Shown in pieces: positions 30,879 to 39,104 of a DNA stretch of 64,000 nucleotides; position 1 is the first letter of the stretch, and each line of letters opens with the position of its first letter. The notes beneath the pieces were generated by a model. The model was not told the DNA's origin. It made no database searches and saw only the letters and a program-made list of their open reading frames with translations. This DNA is from Endozoicomonas sp. NE40 (lineage in GTDB: Bacteria; Pseudomonadota; Gammaproteobacteria; Pseudomonadales; Endozoicomonadaceae), in contig NZ_JBEWTB010000001.1 in assembly GCF_040549045.1 (NCBI RefSeq), forward strand, positions 186,001-250,000, read 5' to 3'. Position numbers and translations under genes: made by a program.

Positions 30879-32150
30879 TCAGCACGCCTTGGCGTAATTG
30901 CTGGTTACCTGCATAATTCGGTGATGAATCAGTGACCTTGGGTTATTATGAATCTCCCCTTTCCTTATGGCCTGATATTGATCAGGAAGATACTGACTGA
31001 TAACCGGCATGGGGATTTCTTTATTGTCCAGATTCCCCAGTAGTTTATTCAGTGCAGCTTCAACGGATTCAGAACCCCAGTAATAACGGATACGGTCGCT
31101 GTAACTAAAGATGCGGAACATACGAAGGTCGTCTTCATTGCCGCTGTAATATTTTTCCCAGTTTTCGGGATGAGTCAGCATTTCATCTTCCATCACTGAA
31201 CAAATATGCGAACGCTCAGATTCAGGAATCAATAAGTCTTCAATATGAGCCAGAGAATAAATGGCTTCACGCATGGCAAAAGTGAGCTGAGGGCCGACTT
31301 TCAGGATGGCAAAGTGGTCTTCAACAAGATCAGCATAAGCTTCAGGTGCCTGGTAATCCGTTGAGTGGGCTTCAAAAGCGATGCCCGGAACATCTTTTAT
31401 AAACTGGCTGAGCGGTTTTGCTTTCGTTCTTTCATAATCAATAACGGTGGTATGATCAAACTCAACCCCCGGCTGAACAACCAGCCCAACGACCCGGTCC
31501 CAGACCTGTTGCAGGCCGCTGTCATTAAAAATATTTCTGTGGCAATCCAGAGTATGGGAGGCTCTTTCCGGAGTAGTTACATGGATAGTCTTTATATCTT
31601 CAGCCTCTCCTCCCGGAACAGGTACCTCGGTTCCTATTACATACACCAGCTGACTTTGACCGAAGCACTCTATAGCGGTTTGTTCTGCAACTGTACATAA
31701 ATCAGCGGCGCGACGGGCCACCATTTCATCCGACAAGGGAACCGGATCATCAGCGCAGCTCATGCTGGCATCAAGATGAATTTTGGTAAAACCGGCTGCA
31801 ACATAGGCTCTGATGAGTGCCCGTGATTTATCCATGGCCTGGTCAGCGGGTTCGCTTTGCCAGCAGTTTGGTCCCAGGTGGTCACCCCCAAGCCAGATTA
31901 GCTCCCGGGGGAAATCTAAATCTGCGGCGATATCAAAAACATAATCCCGAAAGTTTTCAGGAAGCATTCCTGTATAACCACCGTACTGATTGACCTGATT
32001 GGAAGTTGCTTCGATTAATAATGCAGTGTTGTCTTTTTTTGCCTGAAGAATAGCTGCCTCAAGAACAAGACGGTTAGCGGAGCATACTGAGTAGACGCCA
32101 CATTTCTGCCCCTGCTTGTTTGCTTTTATGATCTCAGTCAAACTTTCCAC
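30879..32150 (-). CDS. kbaZ: Tagatose-1,6-bisphosphate aldolase non-catalytic subunit KbaZ
   Basis: Starts at GTG 32150 with GGGAGATTACT before it. The 423-aa product is of the KbaZ/GatZ family: GVYSVCSANRLVLEAAILQA at the start, LIEATSNQVNQYGGYTGM, LIWLGGDHLGPNCWQ, FTKIHLDASMSCADDP, and C-terminal HPENWEKYYSGNEDD. It stabilises and activates KbaY. It is first gene of the minus-strand aga operon, about 130 bp downstream of agaR. Confidence 0.9.
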   Translation of the reverse strand: MESLTEIIKANKQGQKCGVYSVCSANRLVLEAAILQAKKDNTALLIEATSNQVNQYGGYTGMLPENFRDYVFDIAADLDFPRELIWLGGDHLGPNCWQSEPADQAMDKSRALIRAYVAAGFTKIHLDASMSCADDPVPLSDEMVARRAADLCTVAEQTAIECFGQSQLVYVIGTEVPVPGGEAEDIKTIHVTTPERASHTLDCHRNIFNDSGLQQVWDRVVGLVVQPGVEFDHTTVIDYERTKAKPLSQFIKDVPGIAFEAHSTDYQAPEAYADLVEDHFAILKVGPQLTFAMREAIYSLAHIEDLLIPESERSHICSVMEDEMLTHPENWEKYYSGNEDDLRMFRIFSYSDRIRYYWGSESVEAALNKLLGNLDNKEIPMPVISQYLPDQYQAIRKGEIHNNPRSLIHHRIMQVTSNYAKAC

Positions 32151-32282
32151 AGTAATCTCCCTGGAACTTGTTACGATTTTTTCACTAAATAAAGCGGTTG
32201 TTCTGTAACCACATAAAATGTTTGGTGATTAAATACAGGCTTTGCCGGGAGGCTACGTATTCTTCAGGGTCATTATTACTGA

Positions 32283-33050
32283 CTACTCATCAGCAATAAT
32301 GACCCTGACCCCCTGACGCTGCAGCCCTGCCAGATAATCAGCCGGAATACCCTTATCGGTGACCAGTGTATTGAAAGCACCAAAAGAGCGAATCAAGTGA
32401 TAACCCTTTTTACCAAATTTACTGGAGTCCGCGACCAATATGATTTCACTGGAAATATCACACATCACACGATTAAGACTCGCCTCCCGGTCAAAGTGAG
32501 TCGTCAGGCCTGCGACAAGATCGAACCCATCGACTCCGAGAAATAATTTATCAAACCGGAAGTTACGTAAGGCATCTTCAGCCTGTGCGCCATAGAAGGA
32601 GTAAGACTTCTTTCGCAAGGTGCCGCCAGTCATCATAATTTCGATATCGTGTGACTTTGCCAGTTCTACTGCCACATTAAGGCCATTGGTCATGATGACC
32701 AGATGCTTTCTGTCCAGTAAATTTTTGGCAACGTACGGAGTGGTCGTTCCGGAATCCAGAATGATGGACTCGCCATCGTTGACCAAACGGGCTGCGGCTT
32801 CCCCAATAGCTGCTTTCCTTGAAGCATTGACGCCTCCCTTATCCTGAAAGGATACTTCCTTTGTTAAACCGCCCGTTGACATGGCTCCCCCATGGGAGCG
32901 AAGCAAAACGCCCTTGTTATCGAGATAATTCAGGTCATTACGTATGGTGACAGTGGACACCTTAAAATGATCCGCCAGATCCTCAACACGAGCCTGCCCT
33001 TTATCAGACACCAGACGAACAATGGCTTCACGCCGCTCAACAGTGCTCAT
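32283..33050 (-). CDS. agaR: DeoR-family repressor of the aga locus
   Basis: A 255-aa DeoR/GlpR-type regulator. The N-terminal winged helix has ERREAIVRLVSDKGQARVED and HFKVSTVTIRNDLNYLDNKG. The C-terminal sugar-phosphate sensor shows ILDSGTTTPYVAKNL, VMTNGLNVAVELA and LFLGVDGFD. The ATG is behind AAGAGAGG. The location between the two aga transcription units and the phased CTTTC/GAAAG motifs upstream support a role as AgaR, repressing when no GalNAc-phosphate intermediate is present. Confidence 0.88.
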   Translation of the reverse strand: MSTVERREAIVRLVSDKGQARVEDLADHFKVSTVTIRNDLNYLDNKGVLLRSHGGAMSTGGLTKEVSFQDKGGVNASRKAAIGEAAARLVNDGESIILDSGTTTPYVAKNLLDRKHLVIMTNGLNVAVELAKSHDIEIMMTGGTLRKKSYSFYGAQAEDALRNFRFDKLFLGVDGFDLVAGLTTHFDREASLNRVMCDISSEIILVADSSKFGKKGYHLIRSFGAFNTLVTDKGIPADYLAGLQRQGVRVIIADE

Positions 33051-33063
33051 TCAAACCTCTCTT

Positions 33064-33087
33064 GCAACTGTGCCTCTGCACAGTTGC
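33064..33087. promoter_or_regulatory. Perfect 10-bp stem-loop in the agaR leader
   Basis: GCAACTGTGC-CTCT-GCACAGTTGC. On the minus strand it ends just before the agaR Shine-Dalgarno AAGAGAGG, so it lies in the 5' untranslated region if transcription starts upstream. On the plus strand it is followed by GTTTTT and resembles a terminator, but no plus-strand gene ends here. The 508-bp gene-free stretch 33051-33558 otherwise holds the regulatory candidates listed next. Confidence 0.5.
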
Positions 33088-33104
33088 GTTTTTACGATAT
33101 ACGC

Positions 33105-33157
33105 CTTTCGAATACCTTTCAATACCTTTTTGTATCTTTCTTATCGAAAGGCGAAAG
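33105..33157. promoter_or_regulatory. Phased CTTTC repeats, candidate AgaR operator (agaR side)
   Basis: CTTTC-type pentamers start at 33105, 33116, 33126 (CTTTT) and 33136, spaced 11, 10 and 10 bp. They are followed by inverted GAAAG at 33146 and 33153. Known AgaR sites in enterobacteria are rich in CTTTC-type pentamers, so this is a plausible autoregulatory site; binding is inferred. Confidence 0.55.
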
Positions 33158-33373
33158 ATTTTATATCGGGTATTTTGAAGGGACTCTACAAAGCTGTAAA
33201 GACAATAACGCCGCTTCCTGCAATCAGGGATAGATATTGCCCTCTTCCCGTTAAATAAGTCCGATAAGTTGAGCGGGTAAGCCTTGTGGCTCTTTCTCTG
33301 ATTGTATGGAGGCGATCCGGAAACGGCTGCAGGACTACTTGTGATTGTGAATATTTGATTTATGTCAAAAAAT

Positions 33374-33441
33374 GAAAAGAAAATGAAAGCTTTCTATTTA
33401 CTATTCGAAAGAAGAAGTTAATATTTGTCACAAAAAGAAAG
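33374..33441. promoter_or_regulatory. GAAAG repeats, candidate AgaR operator (porin side)
   Basis: GAAAA at 33374 and GAAAG at 33385, 33407 and 33437, with a GAAAGCTTTC palindrome at 33385-33394. The first three are spaced by multiples of 11 bp. It is the same motif as at 33105-33157 in the opposite orientation, facing the porin gene and the agaW/agaE genes. Confidence 0.5.
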
Positions 33442-33514
33442 GTGGTAAGAAATGGTTGCATCCCATCGGTTTTGAGTCCACCTGAGATTAAGTCAGTAGT
33501 GTGTGGCAATAACG

Positions 33515-33532
33515 TTTGATCTTTTGATCAAA
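33515..33532. promoter_or_regulatory. Inverted repeat TTTGATC-4-GATCAAA
   Basis: A perfect 7-bp inverted repeat 13 bp upstream of the AAGGGG Shine-Dalgarno of the porin gene. It may be an operator or a leader hairpin. Confidence 0.35.
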
Positions 33533-33558
33533 AAAATAACATTAAAAGGGGTAAGTAC

Positions 33559-34260
33559 ATGATGCAAAAAAAACTTCTGGCAACAGCAATTCTGGGGATG
33601 GCTGTCGTATCGTCAGCTTCTGCAAGCTCTTATATCACAGGCAACCTTCGGCATAATACAGAAAGGAGTACAGAGTACACGTTCGAGCTGGGACATACTT
33701 TTGAGACTGGTACTACTGTTTTGGTAGAAGTTGCAGGTGATCAGACAGGTGGCGTACGCAGTGTTACTGATACGACCCTGGGTATTGAGCAGATGCTTTA
33801 CAATAACGATAACCTCTGGCTGGCCGTTGGCTATCACAGCTTATCTTTAGATGGCAGCTCTGGTGACAGAAAAGGAACTGGTGGTCAGAACCGCCCCCTG
33901 ATTAAAGTCGGTTATAACTTTGACAATGGCTTATTTGTCAGTCACCGGGCAAGAGCGCATTACTCAACCAACAGCGACGTTGGTCATGTACAGAACCGTT
34001 ACGATACCGCTGTCGGTTTTAATGCCAGTGACTATCAATTCAAACTCAATACCATTTATGTTGACCAGCTTAAGCGAAATTCGGTAGGCAGAAAGGATGA
34101 TGCATTCAATACCGAGTGGCGAGTTACCCGATTCAATATTGCTGATACGGGTATAGATCCATTCTTTGAAGTCCGTCACGAAGATGGTGGCAAGGATGCA
34201 GCGGGCAAAAACAACGATGACAACTTCGGCTTTGTTTTCGGAGCGTCTTACGCCTTCTAA
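33559..34260 (+). CDS. KdgM-family outer-membrane porin
   Basis: A 233-aa protein with signal peptide (MMQKKLLATAILGMAVVSSA, cleavage near SAS/SYI) and alternating beta-strand pattern throughout, ending in ...GFVFGASYAF with the C-terminal Phe typical of outer-membrane barrels. Size and sequence style match the monomeric KdgM/NanC-type oligosaccharide porins. By context it probably admits GalNAc-containing oligosaccharides or glycan fragments, which is an inference. It has a clear SD (AAAAGGGG) and probable AgaR-type control. Confidence 0.8.
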   Translation: MMQKKLLATAILGMAVVSSASASSYITGNLRHNTERSTEYTFELGHTFETGTTVLVEVAGDQTGGVRSVTDTTLGIEQMLYNNDNLWLAVGYHSLSLDGSSGDRKGTGGQNRPLIKVGYNFDNGLFVSHRARAHYSTNSDVGHVQNRYDTAVGFNASDYQFKLNTIYVDQLKRNSVGRKDDAFNTEWRVTRFNIADTGIDPFFEVRHEDGGKDAAGKNNDDNFGFVFGASYAF

Positions 34261-34310
34261 GGCAAGACGCAGGTAAAAACACAGCGTCGAAGGCAGGGAG
34301 TCACAGCCGT

Positions 34311-34347
34311 GTCAGATTCCTGCCTTTGCTGGAATGACGGGAGTGGT
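34311..34347. repeat. Dispersed short repeat, copy 2
   Basis: TCAGATTCCTGCCTTTGCTG followed by GAATGACGGGAGTGG. Same family as 18421-18455 and 55430-55470. It sits between the porin and agaW and may form a weak stem. Confidence 0.5.
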
Positions 34348-34468
34348 AATTTCAGTTTTGCCGCTTTCCTGAATTGAGATTACTAATCAAAAGAAGACCT
34401 CTTGCCATCAGGTTAATAAAAGAGGTTCTCAGATGGTTTTTGGCTATTAACACAACCGGGGTGAAACA

Positions 34469-35239
34469 ATGCTATTTGAAGCATTAATGATTGCATTACT
34501 GGCGGGCATAGCGGGGGTCGATTTATTCAACGGCCTGACCCATATGCACCGGCCATTAATTACAGGACCTATTGTTGGCTTTATTCTTGGAGATGTGCAG
34601 ACAGGCCTTATCACGGGTGCATCGCTCGAACTGGTTTGGATGGGTATGGCACCTCTAGCTGGCGCCCAGCCACCTAATGTTGTTATCGGTGGCATTATTG
34701 GCGTTGCTTTCGCCATTCTGACACAGGCTGAACCACAGGCTGCTATTGGTATTGCTGTACCATTCGCTGTTGCGGTACAGGGTTTGATCACCTTGCTGTT
34801 CACCGCCTTTTCGCCTGTCATGCATCGCTGCGACGAGATGGCAGCTAAAGCAGACTGGAAGGGAATTGACCGGGTTAACTATATGGGCATGAGCATTTTG
34901 TTCAGCTTCTATTTCATTCTTGCCTTCCTGCCTATCTTCTTTGGTGCTGAACAAGCGCAAACGGTCGTTGAAGTTGCGCCTGAATGGTTAATGAGTGGTC
35001 TGGGTGTAGCGGGCGGATTAATGCCAGCTATCGGTTTCTCCATGCTCATGAAAATCATGTTCAAGCAAAGCTACATTCCTTATTTCATCGTCGGTTTCCT
35101 TGCCGCTGCTTACCTTGAACTGCCTGTTATCGCTATTGCGCTTGTAGGTATCGCGATCGCACTGGCGGATTATTTCCAGAGCAGCAGAGTAGCTGCACAG
35201 GTTCCACAGCAAGCCGGAGGCGTTAACGATGGCATTTGA
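34469..35239 (+). CDS. agaW: PTS mannose-family EIIC permease (GalNAc-specific)
   Basis: A 256-aa integral membrane EIIC of the mannose/sorbose superfamily. Family blocks include GIAGVDLFNGLTHMHRPLI, GFILGDVQTGLITGASLEL and the following WMGMAPLAGAQPPNVVIGGI. Several hydrophobic helices run to the end. It forms the sugar channel with AgaE. The ATG is behind GGGGTGAAACA, and the 3' end overlaps agaE. Confidence 0.92.
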   Translation: MLFEALMIALLAGIAGVDLFNGLTHMHRPLITGPIVGFILGDVQTGLITGASLELVWMGMAPLAGAQPPNVVIGGIIGVAFAILTQAEPQAAIGIAVPFAVAVQGLITLLFTAFSPVMHRCDEMAAKADWKGIDRVNYMGMSILFSFYFILAFLPIFFGAEQAQTVVEVAPEWLMSGLGVAGGLMPAIGFSMLMKIMFKQSYIPYFIVGFLAAAYLELPVIAIALVGIAIALADYFQSSRVAAQVPQQAGGVNDGI

Positions 35240-36119
35240 AAGTACACTTGAAATGGACGCCAAGGCAGAGCGCATGCTGGCCAAGGCAGAGGCCACTAGT
35301 ACCGTTGTAGCCGATGAGTATGAAGACCAGGCTCCGGCAGCGGAACTGACACGTAAAGATATTACCAGAATGGCGTGGCGCTCACTGGCTTTGCAGGCAT
35401 CCTTTAACTATGAGCGTATGCAGGCGGCGGGTTGGCTGTACGGTCTGATTCCATCCCTGCGTAAGATTCATAAAAATGACGAAGACCTGAGCCGTTCCAT
35501 GAAGCTCCACATGGAGTTCTATAACACGCACCCTTTCCTGGTGACGTTTATCATGGGAATCGTGCTGGCCATGGAGAAAAGCAAGGAGCGCCTGTCTGTT
35601 ATCCGGGCTATTAAAGTGGCTACCATGGGGCCAATGGGGGGGATCGGTGATGCGTTGTTCTGGCTGACCCTGTTGCCTATCTGTGCCGCACTGGGCATAT
35701 CGCTGGCAATGGAAGGCAGTCTGGCAGGACCTGTGCTTTTCCTGGTGCTATTTAACGCGGTTCACTTTGGCTTGCGCTTTGGTTTGGCTCATTACGGTTA
35801 CAGCGCCGGTACGAAAGCGATCAGCGCATTAAAGGAACATACCCAGAAGCTGTCTCACGCTGCAACCATTGTAGGTCTGACCGTTGTAGGTGGTTTGATT
35901 GCTACCTTTGTCAACCTGAACACGACACTGGTTCTTGAAGTGGGTCAGGCAACCGTTGCCCTGCAGCAGGATCTTTTTGACCCGATTATGCCGAAGCTCC
36001 TGCCTCTGGTCTTCACTCTGGGCGTGTTCTCGTTCATCAAGCGCGGCGTGTCACCTTTGAAAGTCATTGGCGGTATTGTGGTGCTGGGCATTACCGGTGC
36101 GTACCTGGGCTTCCTGTAA
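35229..36119 (+). CDS. agaE: PTS mannose-family EIID permease component (GalNAc-specific)
   Basis: A 296-aa EIID protein. Family blocks: DITRMAWRSLALQASFNYER, QAAGWLYGLIPSLRKIH, HMEFYNTHPFLVTFIMGIVL, and KVATMGPMGGIGDALFW, the highly conserved EIID loop, plus C-terminal membrane helices. The start overlaps the last 11 bp of agaW, typical of EIIC-EIID coupling. The PTS is complete when combined with agaV and agaF on the other strand. Confidence 0.92.
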   Translation: MAFESTLEMDAKAERMLAKAEATSTVVADEYEDQAPAAELTRKDITRMAWRSLALQASFNYERMQAAGWLYGLIPSLRKIHKNDEDLSRSMKLHMEFYNTHPFLVTFIMGIVLAMEKSKERLSVIRAIKVATMGPMGGIGDALFWLTLLPICAALGISLAMEGSLAGPVLFLVLFNAVHFGLRFGLAHYGYSAGTKAISALKEHTQKLSHAATIVGLTVVGGLIATFVNLNTTLVLEVGQATVALQQDLFDPIMPKLLPLVFTLGVFSFIKRGVSPLKVIGGIVVLGITGAYLGFL

Positions 36120-36160
36120 GCTCACTCTGAAAACCGTCTCTTCATATTATTGCCTCCCTC

Positions 36161-36185
36161 CCCTCTCCGGGCTTTACGGAGAGGG
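36161..36185 (+). terminator. Stem-loop after agaE
   Basis: A perfect 9-bp stem CCCTCTCCG-7-CGGAGAGGG, followed by an A/T-rich CATTAAATTAAAA without a classical U-run. It may attenuate read-through from the PTS genes into the hexosaminidase gene. Confidence 0.5.
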
Positions 36186-36224
36186 CATTAAATTAAAACA
36201 GTAAACATTCAAACAGAGTAAACA

Positions 36225-38781
36225 ATGAAACTTAATAAACTGGCTGTGTGTTGCGCATTGGCATTGCCTGTATTGTATGGCTGCAATAGTAACGATAGTT
36301 CTGATAATACTGTCGTACCTCCTCCATCAGTAACACTTGAATTTGAAACCATTCCAACGGTCAGGAACTGGGAAGCAACCGAGGGTAGCTATCAAGTAAC
36401 TGCTAATTCCAGAATTGTTATTAACCCTGGCAATACAGAATCAACGTTGGCAGGTATTACAACCAACATTTCAGATACAGCCGAAAAGTTTCAGGAAACC
36501 ATTCTGGCCGTCACTGGTTTAAACCTCACTATTGAAACGTCAGATACTCTGCGAAATGGTGATATTAGCCTGACATTATTAGGCAATGAAAACGATGAAC
36601 TCGGACCGGAAGGGTATAAACTTAAGGTCGGCGATACGGTTGAAATTGAAGCTAATACAAATACTGGTCTCTTCTACGGTACCCAAACCATTTTGCAACT
36701 GCTGCAGCAAGATGATGAGAAAAGCCGTATTGCCAGAGGTGAAGTCACCGATTATCCCAGTTTAACGGAAAGGGGCATCATGGTTGATGCCGGAAGAAAA
36801 TACTGGGAGGTGGACTCACTGAAAGATGTGATCCGCCAGATGGGCTGGATGAAAATGAATCGCTTGCACCTCCATCTCACCGAGTGGAACGCCTTTCGTT
36901 TAGACAGTGACAACCCTGAGCTGGAAGGTCTGGCAGCACTGAGGGCTTATACCAGAGAGGATATTGCAGAACTGGAAGCCGTCGCCAAACTGAACCATGT
37001 TTGTGATCGTACCGGAAATCGATATTCCGGGACATGGTAAGATGTTGTCGGACTTCAGGAAAGATGCTGCCTTTGAATGCCCAAGTATGAGCGTCGTCAC
37101 CGGTAGAGGCTGGGAAGGTGAACACGGCCCTCGCTGGAATTTGGATTACACAGGTAAATCAGCAAACAGTCCAAGATCCGGCAGGGAATTTATGTTCGGG
37201 CTTATCGAGGAATTTGCTCCCTGGTTTAGCGGCCCGTACTTCCATATAGGTACGGATGAAGTACCGGAATGGGGCAATCTTACAAGCTGTGCTGAACTTG
37301 CTAGCTATGTTGCGGACTCAGACCATCTAAGAGAAATCGGTGATCCACTGGTCGAGTTTATTAACGAAGCTAACGACGTTATAAAGGGTTTGGGTAAACA
37401 AACCCAAAAGTGGAACTGGTACGAACGATCACCAATCTCATTCGATGCCGATAATGACATCCGTATTGACGCCTGGATCGGAAACGCTCTGGACTATTAC
37501 ACTGAGAAAGGATACAACACCACTTTAACAGGTACTCCTTACCTTTACCTGACGCCCGGTTTTCCTAATACCATGCCAAACCCTCCCAAGATTTATACCT
37601 TGGAAGGTTCAGCCAGCCCTGACATGACAGGCGTAAAGCTCAGCCTCTGGGCTGATACTGCCTATAAATGGCCTGACCAGCAACTCGAGAAACTGATGGT
37701 TACGCCCCGGACTGTCACTGCAGAAAGAAACTGGTTTGGCGCTCATGAAGATGACAGCACATTCGATGAATTTCTTGAGCGCATGGACACGATTGGCGGA
37801 GCGCCTCTGGTAGTTGGTGAAGCTTCTGCTGTTCCCAGAGACAACTGGTCTGTCATGGCGGTCAGCAGTGAAGAGATTCAGAGGGGGGATGGCGGTGCCA
37901 GCAATCTCTTCAGTGGCAGAACAGACTCTCTGTGGGAGACAAGGCACTCCGCTGGTTATGACACTTACCCCCATACCGTCGATATCGATATGGGTGACAC
38001 CTATGAAGTGGTAGGAGCTCGCTTCCACCCACGACAGAATGGCGCGGACAGACTTCGCGGTCTTATTGGAACGTACAGTTTTTACGTCAGTGAAGACGGT
38101 GAAACCTGGAAAATGATTGTTGGTTCATCAGAAAAGGATGGCTCATTCAGTTACCCGGGAAATTACGTAGGACGTGATAAGAAAGCCAAAACCATTCATT
38201 TTGAAATGGAGAAAGCACGCTATTTCCGTTTTGTAGCGGAGTCCCCATTTGAGGAGGGTAGCCGGTGGGCCAGTCTGGCAGAAATTGATATATTCGGTAA
38301 CAAAGTAGGTGACGAGCCTGTCACTGTGCCGGAGTCTACCTATCATATTCGATCCAAAGCTGACCTGAGCACCTGCATGCGGGTTGACCGTGAAGAAGGC
38401 GACGTCGCAAACAATGACAGTATGAAAATGGGCAAATGCCTGAACACCGATGACTACCAGGAATGGTTAACGGTCGATGAAGGCGTAGTTGATGGCATTA
38501 ACTACGTTTCTATTCGTCCCGTTAACACTCCCGATCAGTGTCTGGATGTGAATTTCAATACTGGTGGACTCGTAACATGGGATTGTCATTTAGGTGACAA
38601 CCAGCTCTTTAGAGTGCATGAAGATCAGTACCGGTATGGCTATTCCACCATCAAGCCCAAGTCAGCAGGGAACTGCATGACCATTAGCGGAGACAATAAC
38701 GACGACGTAGCTGAAGGAGACCGTGTGTCATTTAGTGGTTGCAGTGATACTAATAAGAAGCAGTGGGTTCTGGTTCCGTAA
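36225..38781 (+). pseudogene. GH20 beta-N-acetylhexosaminidase lipoprotein with CBM32-like and ricin-like domains, frameshifted
   Basis: Two overlapping frames (36225-37040 and 36997-38781) join into one 851-aa protein if one T of GTTTGT at 37000-37002 is removed, giving KLNHVVIVPEIDIPGHG. Order: lipoprotein signal (LPVLYGC), GH20b-like N-terminal domain, GH20 TIM barrel with HLHLTEWNAFRL and catalytic pair Asp344-Glu345 in HIGTDEVPEW, an F5/8 type C (CBM32-like) domain (about 555-705), and a ricin-B-type beta-trefoil (about 715-850, ending KKQWVLVP). It would liberate terminal GalNAc/GlcNAc at the cell surface for the PTS. The insertion in a T-run may be a real mutation or a sequencing error. 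Confidence 0.85.
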
Positions 38782-38824
38782 CCCTCCTGCTGGCTAATGT
38801 GTTCTAAAATCTAAAATGCAGAAT

Positions 38825-38870
38825 AATAGTAGGTATAGTGGAGTTGTTTTGTGCTATGCCTACTATTTTT
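38825..38870 (+). terminator. Rho-independent terminator after the hexosaminidase gene
   Basis: AATAGTAGGTATAG and CTATGCCTACTATT form a 14-bp stem with one mismatch, followed by TTT, 44 bp after the stop codon. Confidence 0.75.
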
Positions 38871-38958
38871 CAACCTATAATCAACACGATAATCCTATTT
38901 TGTTGCATAAAACAAAGAGCGTCATATCCACTTCATCAACATGATCTTCCGAATACCC

Positions 38959-38995
38959 GAAAAAACCACTCTGTTGAGCACTGAGTGGTTTTTTT
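38959..38995. terminator. Second, bidirectional terminator
   Basis: GAAAAAACCACTC and GAGTGGTTTTTTT form a strong 11-12-bp stem with A-run and T-run on either side. It separates the aga locus from the bZIP gene. Between 38782 and 39104 I see only the two terminators and the conserved upstream block. Confidence 0.8.
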
Positions 38996-39000
38996 GTCTT

Positions 39001-39085
39001 AATGAACAATGCCGTTAGTTCTGCTAACCAATAAAGAACGTTTTTTGTTTTATTGAGTCTAGAAACTCTATGAACAACGACCAGA
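39001..39085 (+). repeat. Conserved upstream block A, before the bZIP gene
   Basis: AATGAACAATGCCGTTAGTT and the following 65 bp recur with about 80% identity at 45251-45346, ahead of the coiled-coil gene. Both blocks translate in one frame to similar peptides (IKNVFCFIESRNSMNNDQK here, MKNTFCSIQSSNVIDNDQQ there). They may therefore be relics of a small gene or a shared promoter/leader. Confidence 0.65.
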
Positions 39086-39104
39086 AAGGACAGGGTTAAC
39101 GGCA

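Noticed and set aside
33339..33366. TGTGA-rich sequence as a CRP site before the porin gene
   Set aside because: Only one half-site matches; the second half is too degenerate to call.
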